Positions 22,906 to 34,690 of a DNA stretch of 64,000 nt are shown here, piece by piece; positions within the stretch are counted from its first letter, which is position 1, and each line of letters begins with the position of its first letter. Position numbers and translations under genes: made by a program. The notes beneath the pieces are model-generated. The model worked only from the letters and a program-made list of their open reading frames with translations. It ran no database searches and was not told the origin of the DNA. This stretch comes from Rhytidiadelphus loreus. Its lineage: Eukaryota; Streptophyta; Bryopsida; Hypnales; Hylocomiaceae. The stretch covers positions 24,098,760 to 24,162,759 of the forward strand of contig OX344762.1 of the NCBI GenBank assembly GCA_947034895.1. The letters run 5' to 3'.

Positions 22906-22969
22906 AAACCCTAACGCAGATGGAAGTTGTCCTCCTGCGAAAATATAAGGTGCGATAATCTAAACCCTA
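22906..22969 (-). promoter_or_regulatory. Pair of telo-boxes upstream of the PRP22/DHX8 gene
   Basis: AAACCCTA occurs at 22906-22913 and 22962-22969, 19 and 75 bases upstream of the start codon, with further CCTAAA-type variants between. Such telo-boxes are common near the transcription start of plant housekeeping and translation-related genes and bind telomere-repeat-binding factors. Their place right before a housekeeping helicase fits that role. The transcription start itself is not visible. Confidence 0.6.
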
Positions 22970-23190
22970 ATTTAGTTTGAAGCTTGGGAGAGCTTGAACT
23001 TCATCACTAACGAGATGTATTCATCGACTGTGCATCGGGGGTTCACCGCCTGTCCATCTACACCATACATGTATACATCTATACAAACAAAACAAATAAA
23101 GTGCCCTGAAGCGCTCCGACGTCCAAATTTCTGGATGATGAACAGATTGAAACTCTTGGTTTTTCTCATTCTGCATGGGTGAAAGTCATC

Positions 23191-23924
23191 TTAACCCTTA
23201 AAGGACGGCCCTATGACCACATGTTCAAAGCCTTATTGCTTGGCACTCAGTTTGTTGACATTTTTGAACTAGAAATGTTTGAAATTTTTTATATTTATTT
23301 TTCAGAGATGAAACTACATGTCTTCTTTGCCTCACAAAAATTTTAGATTTATTTAAGGAAAATTATTTTTTATGAGAATTTTTGAAGAAAAAGTGAAGAA
23401 AAATTCATATCAAATAGAAAATCATTTCAAAAAATCTGAAAATTTCACCTGAGGTGTACATTATAGTGACAAACATCATGGTGTAAACTCAAATCCCATT
23501 TCCTTCTATAATTAGAATGTAGAAGACATCAAGAATACATCCAAAGTTCAAATTCAAATAAAATATTCAATATTGCAAATTTTTCCAAAATTCCAATAGG
23601 AGTAGAAACTAGAGTAGCTTAACTTTGTTTTGTTAGTTGGGCTCAAACTCAAAAAATATAATGTTCAAGGAGAAATTTTAGATGTAGTGAAAGGAGCAAA
23701 ATACATTAAAATAGCAAGTTTTGCCATCCGTTTTTTTTTCTTACTTCTCATTCATGTGAAGACAAACACTTTCATGATTGCAAACTCAAGTGGATACTAT
23801 TCATAACCCTCCATGCAAGGTCAACAAGCAAAAAGTGGATGAGAAATCACTTTCAGTTGCTCTCTGGTTGAATTTTTGTCCATCCAAACGCCACAAAATG
23901 GCGTTCTCGTCGTTCCAGGGTTAA
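23191..23924. mobile_element. TTAA-family TIR element upstream of the PRP22/DHX8 gene
   Basis: TTAACCCTTAAAGGACGG at the left, complement TTAACCCTGGAACGACG at the right; 734 bp. Internal sequence resembles 430-905, 55300-55874 and (reversed) 61380-61700. Its left end lies about 300 bases upstream of the helicase gene start. Confidence 0.7.
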
Positions 23925-24993
23925 TTTGTGGAGATACTTTATCAAGTTGTTGTTCTATCTAATGGTTGGATTTGGTGTTAGTAGAGTACATTATATTTTT
24001 CTAAAATTACAACTATGGAAGAATGTCAAGTGGTTGACCAAGCCAAAATTGCATTGACTCTAGTTCAAAATTGGATTTGCAAAAATGTGGCCATTGATGT
24101 AAAGTACAAAAATATTTCAAAAAATCACCATGTCAAGAGATCCTCATTTCAAATGCATTCCAACAAATTTTACTCAAAAAATGATAATATTTTGCTTGTA
24201 ATCGAATTTACAAGGAATTCTGAAATTTCTCTTTCAAAATTTATAAAAATATATTGGTCATAGCATTGGTGAGTCTAAATGTAGGGATGGAATCTAAAAC
24301 TCAAAATCTACAACTTTTATTTGTATATGAATTCCAGAATATTCTTCCAAATAATACTTTATAATGATTTTTTACAAATCATGAATTCTGAAGAAGGATC
24401 TAGAAGTTTAGGGGTTAATATGTCAAGACATTTCTTTATATACTCTTCGCATATACTCCCAAGGTTAATAACACTATAGTAAAAGATAGAATAAAATAAA
24501 AGATAATTAAAGCATAAGCCAAAAGCAAAAGGAATATGACAAAGAATTGAACAAAAGATTGCATAATTATTTTTTTCTTGAAACACATGGACAATTGCCA
24601 TTGATAAAAGGAAACAATACACAAAACCAAAGGATAAAATCCTTGGCGACAATCTTTTCATTTTCTACAACAATATTTTAGAACTAGTCTTTTTGTTTTT
24701 TGTTTTTTCTTCTCAAAACCAATGGCAAGAGAGATTGGAACAAGACAGCCGGCCAACAAAGAATGGACAACTACATAGAACTAACCAATGAGGAATAATG
24801 TAGAAAGCCAATCTAGAAAGACTAGAAGCCAAGTGCTGGTTGAGCCCTAATCAAAAGCCAGGCATATTGAGTTATTTGCAAATTGGATCTCTCTCCAAAG
24901 AAGTCAGTTTAAAGCCAAATATTATTGAACTGCTTTAGAAAGTGTCCGCTTCATGAGGATACAAAGCGTAGAGTTTCGTGGTTTTAAATAAGG

Positions 24994-25771
24994 CACTACA
25001 ACTATGGTCAATAAAGGCCTTTTATATAACTTGTTTGAGCTTGGAGGTAGGCCTGGCAGTATTGTTGAAATCAATGGGATTGTGGTCTAGATAACCATGC
25101 CATTCAAATGACAGAGCCTTCGAAAAGGAACCACATTGTAGATCGTTTTCTTAGCCTCTAAGCACTACAAGAGAAAGGGGTGTTTTAAGTAGGGTTTTAA
25201 GTATAGTCCTAGACACAAGATATTAAGTAATGACCTTTAAATCAAATTTCAGCAAAAAATGACTGAAAAGGCATGTGTTTAGGTCATTTTTTGCTGAAAT
25301 TTGACTTATAGGTCATTACTTAATATCATGTGTCTAGGACTATACTTAAAACCTTGCTTAAAACACCCCTTTCTCTTGTAGTGAAGGCAACTTGGATACA
25401 AGAATGCATTGTTGCCAAGTGAAACCTTCAAGGTAAAGTGAAGTAAAGGATTGAAAGAGTGAAGTGCCAAACATGCCAAGTCTTCTTCCAGTGGTGAAAT
25501 CAATGTAAGATTGTTTCATCTATGCCATCAAGGCAACTCTAGCAAATAGTCAAAATATTTGGGCTAGTAACTTTGCACCAACAATGTACTAGCCTTGTGC
25601 AATGGTAAACAAACCATAGGAACCCGACATCTTTTTGTGGCCAAGATTTATGCCACACTTCTCTCCACCAAGGATGGTATCCGACCACCAAGTTGCCATG
25701 TCATTTCTTGTATATAGGCTTGGCTAAAACCGCTCGATTAGTCAATAAAGGAGTGACCAATTTTTGTAGTG
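24994..25771. mobile_element. Possible older CACTA element around the 25.2-kb MITE
   Basis: A left end CACTACAACTATGGTCA and a right end that reads CACTACAAAAATTGGTCA on the other strand face each other. The 3-bp flanks (AGG and TAA) do not match, so the ends may be old or unrelated. If real, the MITE at 25163 is nested in it. Confidence 0.35.
25163..25383. mobile_element. Palindromic CACTA-type MITE, target AAG
   Basis: Starts CACTACAAGAGAAAGGGGTG and ends with its exact complement. The whole 221 bp is nearly one long hairpin with arms of about 100 bases. The 3-bp target duplication AAG is intact (25160-25162 and 25384-25386). No coding capacity. The CACTA ends and 3-bp duplication define the superfamily; the palindrome makes it a MITE-like derivative and a possible small-RNA source. 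Confidence 0.9.
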
Positions 25772-26149
25772 TAAGATTGAAGTGGGGACAACCTCCACCC
25801 ACCTCACCCACCCTATGACCACTCTACTTGGGTCAAAAAATAATTTTGCAACCATGCACTATAAGAAACGCGAGTTTTTTAAAAGTTGAGAAAATTTTTA
25901 GGAAGCATTCTATTTGAGAAGGAAGTTGCTAGTCATGACTTCTCCTCAAATTTGTTATAATTGACAAGCCGAAAACATGCTAAAATTACATGAAACATGG
26001 CCCATTTGTACTTGTTTTTTTACATTGTAGAAGACATGGTCTTTTAAACTCCCCATAGCGTTGTCGAGTTGCAAATGTAGACATTACTTAGAATATGTAT
26101 ATATACATGATTTAGATAGATTTAAATATTTGTAGCATTATAAAGAAGA

Positions 26150-26203
26150 TGACGTCATTGAGGTGGCTTCAAGGTGATGTCTTCTCTCTCCGACTATATA
26201 AAG
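26150..26203 (+). promoter_or_regulatory. Promoter-like block: TGACGTCA palindrome and TATA box
   Basis: TGACGTCA (26150-26157), a bZIP/as-1-type site, lies about 40 bases before TATATAAAG (26195-26203). The next ATG, 70 bases downstream of the TATA box, opens the broken frame at 26271. The spacing is that of a compact promoter such as those in plant retroelements or plant DNA viruses. Confidence 0.5.
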
Positions 26204-26270
26204 AAGGGTTTATTTGAAAGCTTCATCTCATTTGATATTCTTCTTCTTCGTGTTTTATTTAAATTATACT

Positions 26271-26726
26271 ATGTCGAATTGGAGGGTTTTTTTTTAGCCT
26301 CAAGATGAAGAATCTCAACTAGAGCGTGAGTTTGAATTCTCTTTATTGCAACTGCTGGATCAGCCACAACTGCCACTAAGTCTTTCATTGTTACATGGGC
26401 AATCTGAAGATGAAGTTGAGCCATCTCGATCACCGAAATAACCTCGTGTGAAGAAACGATGGCATGATAACCTTCAGCGTGACGCTCGGGCATTGGTGAT
26501 TTTATTGCAGGTTGGATGTGTTGAACCTGGCAGCCATGAAGTGACATTTGAAGGATGTTTTGAAGGCTTAAATGACGAGCAATACTATTGCATGGTGAGG
26601 CTTATTGAAGGGAGTCATGGTCATCAATGATGGTTGAAAGGTCCAGTTAATCCATTAACTAAGGCAGATTGTGCTGATTACGTTGCTGCTACCATCAAAC
26701 GCATTCTCAAATTCTTGCAGATGTAA
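26271..26726 (+). pseudogene. Unrecognised ~152-codon frame broken by three in-frame stops
   Basis: One frame from ATG 26271 to TAA 26724 has coding-like composition but is cut by TAG at 26295, TAA at 26439 and TGA at 26628. Before the second stop it is acidic and Gln/Leu-rich; afterwards it is basic then mixed, with the stretch HEVTFEGCFEGLNDEQYYC. I do not recognise the family. A TATA box and TGACGTCA site lie just upstream, so it was probably a compact transcription unit, perhaps from a mobile element or an endogenous viral copy. That origin is inference only. Confidence 0.5.
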
Positions 26727-27244
26727 TGACATTTCAATTGGAGCTCTAATTTTTACCTCTATTAAATATATGTTGAGTTTTAGTTCTTCATTGTATAGTT
26801 GGGGTGATTTATCACAATAAATTTGTGTTTGTGAAATAATATGAGGGAATTATTCAAATAGTTTATCTTTTAGGTGAACTTGAAGTGAATTTCCTTCAAA
26901 GTTAAAGATAAAGAAATAGTTGTGGGGCCAAATAAGTGCTCAATTATTCATGTTGTAGTTTTGGGAGTGAATTAGGTGCTGACCCACTTGTTTGTGTGGT
27001 TAGAGTGAAGATAAGGTGGAGAAAAGGTGAACACTATTTATCTTCTCTCTCGTTGTGAGTTTAGAGAGGACCCGAATGTTTGGAGGGCCATTGTATTGTG
27101 AGTTTGAAGAAATTTGAAATGAAATTTGGAAGAGTTGTATATCATAGTTTGTAGTTTTTAAATTATTCTCACTTTCTTGATTTGAAGCTGTGAATCAAAA
27201 ATTGTGCTAGTTTGAGTGGAGGGCGGTTTATTGTCTTTGAAATT

Positions 27245-27580
27245 AAAAGACAGAAACTTCGACCGGTCATAAAAGATGGACAGATTTTTGGTTTGCAAGG
27301 AGATTTAGAGGGAGTGTAGGAAATTGTGTTAGATTTCTATAAAGATATCACTCATTCTATTTGAAATTTGTATGAATGAGTTGTGAGTGTAGAAGGAAAG
27401 GAGTGTCTGCTGCCCTTTTTTTCTCAAGACCGAAACTTTAAACGGCCATAGAAGTTGAACAAAGTTTTAGAATTGTTTGAAACTTGAAAGAAGAGTAGAA
27501 GTTTGTGTTATCTTTCAAAAAAGTTATCACTCACATTATTTCGAGCTGTAAAGCAATGGTGACACTCAAACAAAGTCCAG
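27245..27580 (+). repeat. Two diverged ~175-bp direct repeats
   Basis: The segment with GACAGAAACTTCGACCGG (about 27250) and the one with GACCGAAACTTTAAACGG (about 27427) share an ordered series of words: a CGGYCATA block, a GTGTTA(G)-T-TTTC block and TATCACTCA. They look like a degraded tandem duplication downstream of the broken frame at 26271. A (GT)n run follows at 27631-27648. Confidence 0.5.
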
Positions 27581-29478
27581 CTTGAGAATTTGAAATTGAA
27601 TTTGGATTTTGAAGGAACTATTGAAGACTTGTGTGTGTGTGTGTGTGGCTTGTGGCTTTATAAATTTAATTTTATTATTGCGGGTAGTTTGGTTTTTACC
27701 AACACTAGCCTCATTTTGTATTGTAGATGTGACAAAATGGGATTAATTGCCCACATGGTCGAGACTTTTATGTTGTTTCCACTAGTGAGGCAAGTTTGTT
27801 GGTCACCGTGGGGTTTGAGATTTAAGATCCAATCCCTCGGACGATTCAGCTCGTGGTCTAGCCGTCTCGTTTCATATGTCCAAAGCCCGTGGTTTCTTAT
27901 CACCCTACCTTGACTCTTGGCATATTTAGAAACATTACAGGATAGGACAACGAGTAGCAGTTTGAAGATTTAAAGACTCGAAGATTTAAAGACTCGAAGA
28001 TTCAAAGTTTCTACAAGTTACGAATTCATTTGTTAGTTTATATCATCTTACGACTTTTTTCATTCCCGAGCCATTTATGGTCGCAGCCTGAATCCTCATG
28101 ATTTCTTGAGGCAAACGCTCTCAACACGACAGCGTGACATGTGGATGCCACATAAGTACTACAAAGGCAAAGACAATTTTGTGGATTTTTTTTTCATCTA
28201 GCTTGTTCATGACATGGTGTGAGCCCCAAATTTGTCACTTGGGACTCATTGTTTTCTTTTTTTTAGTTTATTACAAATTAAGAGATAAAGTAGTACAAAA
28301 AGCCCAAAAAAGAGTGTAGAACCAAAATAGGTATGTCACGTACCAGTATAGCATTTGGTCATAAATAGCCTTTTATCCATAGATTACCCATAAAACCCAC
28401 TTGTATATAGGTTAGAACCCGTAATTAGTGGAAAACAATAGGACTACTGGGAACTTACCCAAAATAGCCTGAAACCTAGTGCATGTGACTATGATAGGCT
28501 AAATTAGTCTTAGGAGAGTTAGGGGAGTCTCCACCTAAATTTCCAAAGATAGGTTCTAGTTTCCCCATTCCACCGACGAAACATTAGGAATCCAAATTGT
28601 TAGCTTGCAGGTGTTACTTGTCCCAGACAGACTGCATGGAGGAATCCACAGCCGCCGGATAGTGTTCTCGGATTTGGAGCATGTCGGGATGTCCACGGCA
28701 AAACCCATTCGCCAAGATTCCCTCACATGTGAAAGATCCCTGACTGCCGATGATTCAACCGAAGTCAGTTTTCACCACGCCACCAACTGTGTGCCAGAAT
28801 AGCCTAAGACTTGGCACGTGGCTTGGGGGACTCCATGAGAGGTTCCCCCAAAAGTCTCGGTTTTTTCTGATCTCCAAAGGATCTTTTTCCGAGCAGTCAA
28901 CCGCCAAAGGCTACGTTGGGAAATTCATGGAAAATACCCAGGCCGCGGTAAAATCTCACTAAAAATTAGACTAGCATCTTTTATGTTGATAACGCGCCTC
29001 GACAAATTTCATGGTGTTCCAATAGCGGGAAGCAGCCGAAATTGACAGCATCCCCCCAATTAATATTTACGGCAGGATCTTTGCGGGGTTGACCGGCGTC
29101 CCAGGAGCGTATGAAGTCGGAACGAAGACATCAAGGAGCCTTTTCTTACTCCCTAGAGCCTCCCCAACAACCCTAGCTAGTTACCCAAGCCAAAAGAGGT
29201 AAACCCCAAAAGTTAGGTTTTTACCCTTTTAATTGGCTCCAGTTGGCACTAGTTTCCGATGGGTTTTTTGTGATAGAAATAGGGGGTACGGGGTCTCTTA
29301 GGTTAAAAATGGCATTCTGAAGCCATTGGCGCAATCCATTTGCAATTCCGAGCTAAACTCCAAAAGTTAGAAACTAGGACCAGCGTAAAACCCAAAATTA
29401 GGTGAAAATCTCAAATTTGGATGAAAATCCGGATGGATGAGGTTACTCGTCGAGGGGGGGAGTGGGCCCTTGGAAACC

Positions 29479-29486
29479 TATAAAAG
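29479..29486 (+). promoter_or_regulatory. TATA box of the giant LTR
   Basis: TATAAAAG in a C-rich context, 1.26 kb into the LTR and followed by a pyrimidine-rich stretch (CTTCTCTCTCCC). It would place the U3/R boundary near 29510 and make R plus U5 about 3.1 kb. It also fixes the LTR's likely orientation as plus. Confidence 0.55.
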
Positions 29487-29894
29487 GGGGCCCTTCTCTC
29501 TCCCAAAACACCCCCAATACTTGTTTTGGGTCCGTGGGTCCAAGTTATCTTGGAATTTTTGGCGTTTCAAGCCAAAAAACCTCTACGGTGTTTTTGGAGC
29601 ACTTTTGGCTCCCATTGTTGTTTATTTACAAGCTCTTTGGAGGTCCTTTGAGGTCCTCCCATCTTACCTTGTACTTGTTGCAAGTCAAGAGGGTTGCGTT
29701 TACTTCCGTGTGTCTTGTACTAATCCTAAAGTTACCCCCCACCGTACCTTGGCGATGCCGCTTTGGGGGGCCTTTAGCATGTGAGTATTGCCTTGTTTAA
29801 GCTTGTTTTGTGGGTCCGGTTGCCTCTTGTGTAAATCCTAACCATAGTCACCCTTGTTGTGTCGCTTGTGAGTGGGCCCCACCGCCCTTAAGGC

Positions 29895-30200
29895 GGCGAA
29901 GCTTTGAACCTGTGACTTTCCCCAGTCTTAGAGTGAGTATCAAACTAGGCCATAGACGGCGAAGCTTTGGACCCGGGGGCATCACAAGTCTTAGAGTTGG
30001 TGTCAAAACCAACTCAACGGCGAAGCTTTGCACCCCTAGTGTTTTTGATTCCAAAGTTTAGTTCCCAAGACCTTCTTGGGAAAAGCCAAAGTTTAGCCCC
30101 CAAGAGTGCTTAGGTGGTAGAAAGGTGTAGAAAAGAATCCCCGTCACAAGTAGCTCCCTTCCAAAATTTCTAGCTTATTTTCCACAACGGCGAAGCTTTG
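29895..30200 (+). repeat. Four GGCGAAGCTTTG motifs in the LTR
   Basis: The 12-mer GGCGAAGCTTTG occurs at 29895, 29958, 30019 and 30189. The first three are 61-63 bases apart, each followed by a different C-rich tail. They lie in the predicted transcribed leader of the LTR. Confidence 0.8.
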
Positions 30201-30269
30201 ACCTTTCACCATCCGATTTTAATTGTGTGAGTGGGTTCCCATACGGGAACCCGAAAGAAGGAGATTGTA

Positions 30270-30940
30270 GACGAGAGTAGGTCCAGCCCCTAAGGGTGGC
30301 CCAGCCCGTAAGAGAGTCCAGTCCAGGTCGGGCAAGCCCAGCCGTCGGAGGGAGTCAGTCCGGGTAACCAACGTCGGGAGGTCAGTCCAGGTAACCAGCG
30401 TCGGGGGTCAGTCCGGGTAACCAGCCGTCGGGGAGTCAGTCAGGAGACCCAACCGTCGGAGGGGGGGAGTCCAGCCCGTCGGGGAGGTCAATCCGGGTAA
30501 TAGCGTCGGGGGTCAGTTCGGGTAACCAGCCCGTCGGGGAGTCAGTCAGGGGACCCAACCCGTGGGAAAGGGGGGAAGTCCAGCCGTCGGGGAGTCAGTC
30601 AGGGGACCAGCCCGTCGGAAGGGGGGGGAGTCCAGCCTGTCGGGGGTCAGTTCGGGTAGCAGTGTTGGGGGGAGGGAGTCCAGTCCTTCGGGGGGTCAGT
30701 CCAGGTCGGGTGTCCAGCTCGTAGAGAGTCCAGCCCGTCGGGGGTCAGTTCGGGTAGTAGCGTCGGGGGGAGGGAGTCCAGCCTTTCGGGGGGTCAGTCC
30801 AGGTCAGGTGTCCAGCTCGTAGAGAGTCCAGCCTTTCGGGGGGTCAGTCCAGGTCGGGTGTCCAGCTCGTAGAGAGTCCAGCCTTCGGGGGGTCAGTCCA
30901 GGTCGAGTGTCCAGCTCGTAGAGAGTCCAGTTCAAGGGGG
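30270..30940 (+). repeat. G-rich minisatellite in the LTR
   Basis: Variable units built on GTCAGTCCGGGTAACCAGC and CGTCGGGG. In the right part they settle into units of about 50-55 bases containing GGTGTCCAGCTCGTAGAGAG (30707-30935, about four copies). Short G runs make one strand strongly G-rich. ORFs here are artefacts of the repeat. Confidence 0.85.
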
Positions 30941-31879
30941 TTTGGGGGGAAATAATTTTGGGAAGGGAAGTTAGAATTAGAGGAGGTAAGGGAGAATTAA
31001 GGGCCCTTGACCGAGGGGAATGAGAAAAAAAAGGGAAGGGAAGAGGAACATAAGAGGAAGATTCCGCTCCAAGAACTCCAACCTGCATGCACATCTTCAC
31101 CACAACATCACTCCAACATCGAATGGGAGAAGGTTAGGGAAGATGAGAGGCTAAATAGGAAGACAAGGAAGAAGACGACCAAGAGTAGCCTTGGTTAGTG
31201 TGCACGGAAATCTCCCAAAGTTCCCCACGGCCATTAGAAGGAGGATTAGGATGACGCAAAGATGACAACGTAAGGTGGTAGTTAGGTTTGCAAGAAGTTA
31301 GCGTCATAGTTGTAAGACCCCCATTAAGGGGTGGTTGGGAATAGTACCAAGGCAAAAGAAAGGAGGAGATAAGGAGAAGGAAGAACGCCTTAGGGCACTA
31401 GAGTGTAATATTTCTTTCTACAACTAAGCCGTAGGCATTTAAAACCCCTTAAAATACGTCTCTACTATGGAATACGAGCACGCGGCCGGAGGTATGGAGG
31501 AAAATGTCGCGCATGCCAACCACGATCAGGTGAGTCAGTAAATTAATCCCCAGTGCTTTTCTTTTAATTTGTGCTAAATTCTGTTAAGCAGTGATTAATG
31601 TCGATTAGCCAATAGGAATTAGGGTGGACCTTAAGTTTAGACATAGAAGTTTATCGATAGGGCTAGAAGTATCTAACCCCTCCCAACATAGAAGTTGACC
31701 GTAAAAGCAGCCAAATAGATTAGGATAGGATAGGAATTAGATTACAAAACAAGGTAGAACAGGACAGGATAGGACTAGGGATTAGTAACCGTTAGGGTAA
31801 AAATCCAACCAAGAAGTTAAACATTAAATTAGGACAAAATAATCCAATTAAGAGTAAAGGTTAAATTAGCAAATCACAA

Positions 31880-32290
31880 TTATCTTAGGTGATAAAGACG
31901 TAGGATCAAGGGTAGAAAGTAAAAAGAGAGATTAGATTAAAAAGTTAAATTAGATTAGAAGATTAAATTAGGAAAAAAGATAAGATCAATTAGATTAGAA
32001 GATTAAATTAAATTAGGGGATAAATTAGATAAAAGATAAATTAGATTAAAAAGTTAAATTAGATTAGAAGATTAAATTAGAAAAAAAGATAAGATAAATT
32101 AGATTAGAAAATTAAATTAAGAAAGAGGATCAATTAAATTAGGAAGAAAGCATAAATTAAATTAAGGGATCAATTAGATAAAAGATAAATTAGATTAGGA
32201 AATTAAATTAAGAAAGAGGATCAATTAAATTAGAAACATAAATTAAATTAGGGAAAAAGATAACTTAGATTAGGAAAAAAACCCAATCAA
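31880..32290 (+). repeat. AT-rich tandem tract in the LTR
   Basis: Many variants of AAATTAGATTAGAAGATTA and AAATTAAGAAAGAGGATCAA in direct order, with a unit of roughly 40 bases. Lies inside the giant LTR near its 3' end. Confidence 0.8.
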
Positions 32291-33599
32291 CTTAGGAAAA
32301 CATGGAAGGAACTTAAGTAATCCCTCCTCAACCTTAGGAAAGGTCAATTAGCCTCAGATTCCCATAGACTAGGATAGATTCGGTGGTAGTTCGCATAGGT
32401 TGCCGTTAGGGGACGGTTAGCCCGAACTATTCCCTCGCCGATTGGGGGCAACTCCATTGTCACCTGTGGAAACTAGGAACTTAGAAAAGAAGATCCATTG
32501 CTTGGAAGGCACAATGGACCTACGCTTAGTCACCCGTTAGGTTAGAATTTCGTTAACCCCTAGAACCTGGTTGTGTCCGATTAATTACCAAGGGTGGGTA
32601 ATTAAGTGCCCACACATGGTCGTGGGAAAAGTGACATGATGACCAAGAAAGGTGACATGACATGCCTAATCAACATACTTTTATGCCTTTTAAAAATTTT
32701 AATATTGTTTTTTGAAACGTCAACTTAGATGTCTAGACGTTTTTTGAAACATTAATTGGTGCATATTGTATCCATAGGGCAAGATAAACAAAAAATAATT
32801 ATTCAAATTTTTTTTAAATGAACAAGAAATTTTATTGAATTCAACAAGAATCAAAGAAAACTTACCATCTACCACTAAAATTTTTTTTGATGGCAAATGA
32901 AGGAATTTCTTCATTGAATGTTAGTAAAAATAAAAGCCAAGGTAGAAAAGATGTATATATATTGAAATCCATCCTTTGTCTAGACAAAAGATATGAGATA
33001 AATTGAATATGAAAGATTGACTTTTGAACATGTAGATGTTGTTTTAGACATATGATCATTGTTTCAAACATCTAGTTGTCATTTAAGAGTTTAGACATGG
33101 GGACATTGTCTCAGACATTTTACATAGTAGACAATACTTACTTTACATATTTCATATAGGTTGTTTCACTTCCTACCATTCTACTTGTATAAAGACCTTT
33201 CCTTTTCATCCATGATGCACATCCATCTATTTACTTTCTTTTGCAAAGCATGCCGCGTGGTTTCCTTTCTCCTAAATTTTTCACATTTGGTCAACCTTTT
33301 ACCTTTAACTACAATAATTTTCATTAATTTATCTATAGTCAAAATGAATATATTCACTCAAAAGAAACCTAGTGGTTGATGTAGAATTTTGTTGTTCATG
33401 GGAATATTTATTGAAAATGCGCACCTATTTTCTAAAACATCACAAAAAGCATGTCCATCCCAAACAACTTCATTCATTTGCGTTTTTCAAGAAACATGTA
33501 AGCTCGTCAACTCGTGTGACAAATTTTTAGTTAGTGAATAAATTGAGGCATGCGCCCGAAATCGAAGACACCATCCTAGAGTAGGCGTAAGCATCAACA

Positions 33600-34078
33600 T
33601 TGATCATCCCAAATAAGGCTTTTGTTGAGACCCACAACAAGAATGAGTGAGTATCCTTGTTTCATATGTTCTTAATTTGATCCATTTCTTTTGTCATCAA
33701 TAAGGTAGCTCCGCTAGTAGAGATCCCATGTTGGCCACCAATGTAGTGAATAGTCTACTAGAGAAGAGTGGATAGAACTTCATCATGATTTAGAGGCGGT
33801 AAGGAAATGATGTCTTGATTGAATGAGATTATGAGAAGCCGCTATGCATGAATAATCCTATCCCAAGCCCTAGAGCCTTTGAAAGCATGAAACTTTCATA
33901 ACAACATCCATTGGGGGATAGCGGGCCAAGAACCTAGCAATTGAGGGCAACAATCGAAAACACAGGACTTGAGGAGATATTGCAAGTTCAATGATCTAAG
34001 GAGCATAGCCTTAAGGACCCATTTGACCATCAAAACATGAAGAAACTCCTTTGAATCTACCAAATTGAGACCACCCAT
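33600..34078 (-). pseudogene. LINE (non-LTR) retrotransposon 3' fragment
   Basis: Minus-strand frame starts GGLNLVDSKEFLHVLMVKWV, the usual segment after the reverse transcriptase in plant L1-type LINEs (GGLGL...LLAKW). After a stop it continues with FKGSRAWDRIIHA. No RT core or endonuclease is seen; stops interrupt the frame. Confidence 0.65.
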
Positions 34079-34489
34079 TGTTGAGAAACTGTATACATTA
34101 GGAGCTAGTTTGCAAAAAGCTTAATGTATCGATTGAACAACAATGTATAAGTACATATAGAGAGATCGATGAATCTATAGTAGTGATACTACAATGATGA
34201 AACCTACCGTGATAGATGAAGTCAATCTATACAATATTGTTGCAGCTTTGTTTCAGTACTGTGTCATATGCTTAATAGTATAGAATTGATGCAATATTGA
34301 AACAATATAAGAAATGGGTGGTATGATTGCAGTATTGAAACTATACTATATAAATGTTAAAAAAATTGGCAAATAGTATTGCAATGCTATTGAAAATATT
34401 ATGTTTCAATGTAGTTACATGTTTATAATTTAATTTAAAATTTAAAATTCATTTAATTAAATTTGAATTAAAAAAAAATTAAAATAAAA

Positions 34490-34690
34490 CTCTTTTTCTA
34501 CTACCCAACGCATTAGCACAGTCAGTTGGTCGCCTGGTCCACCCACTAGCCTACCCCGTCCAGAATAGCCACCTGGACTTGGAATTTGCCACCCACGTAG
34601 GTGCCACCCACCAAATTTGAACTTAGGACCTTGCGGTATGAGTCCAAGGGTGATTGGCATTGGACCAAACCAAACACTTGATTTACTCAG
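34490..34690 (-). mobile_element. Probable tRNA-derived SINE
   Basis: On the minus strand, ACTCATACCGCAAGGTCC followed by TAAGTTCAAATTTGG resembles the pol III B-box region of plant SINEs. A possible A-box lies about 35 bases before, and the unit ends in an A/T-rich tail. It is a GC-rich island in AT-rich DNA. The flanking target duplication was not resolved. Confidence 0.5.

Larger units (their letters stand above)
28218..32614. mobile_element. Giant solo LTR (4.4 kb) with perfect 5-bp target duplication
   Basis: Begins TGTGAGCCCC and ends GTGCCCACA, the TG...CA ends of an LTR with a short terminal inverted repeat. CATGG flanks it on both sides (28213-28217 and 32615-32619). No second copy of the first few hundred bases occurs before the right end, so this is one LTR, not a whole element. 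Composition is richer in G and C than its neighbours. Inside are a TATA box at 29479, four GGCGAAGCTTTG motifs, a G-rich minisatellite and an AT-rich tandem tract. LTRs this long are known in a few plant Ty3/gypsy groups such as Ogre; lineage cannot be assigned without the internal genes. ORFs inside have no recognisable products. Confidence 0.8.

Noticed and set aside
24411..24418. GGGGTTAA as a TTAA-element end
   Set aside because: No matching left end between here and 23925; may be a solo remnant but unsupported.
30562..30822. 86-aa Ser/Gly-rich ORF
   Set aside because: Produced by the G-rich minisatellite in the giant LTR.
34079..34090. TGTTGAGAAACT as the exact copia LTR start
   Set aside because: Looks like an LTR start, but no matching end or target duplication at the other side was found.
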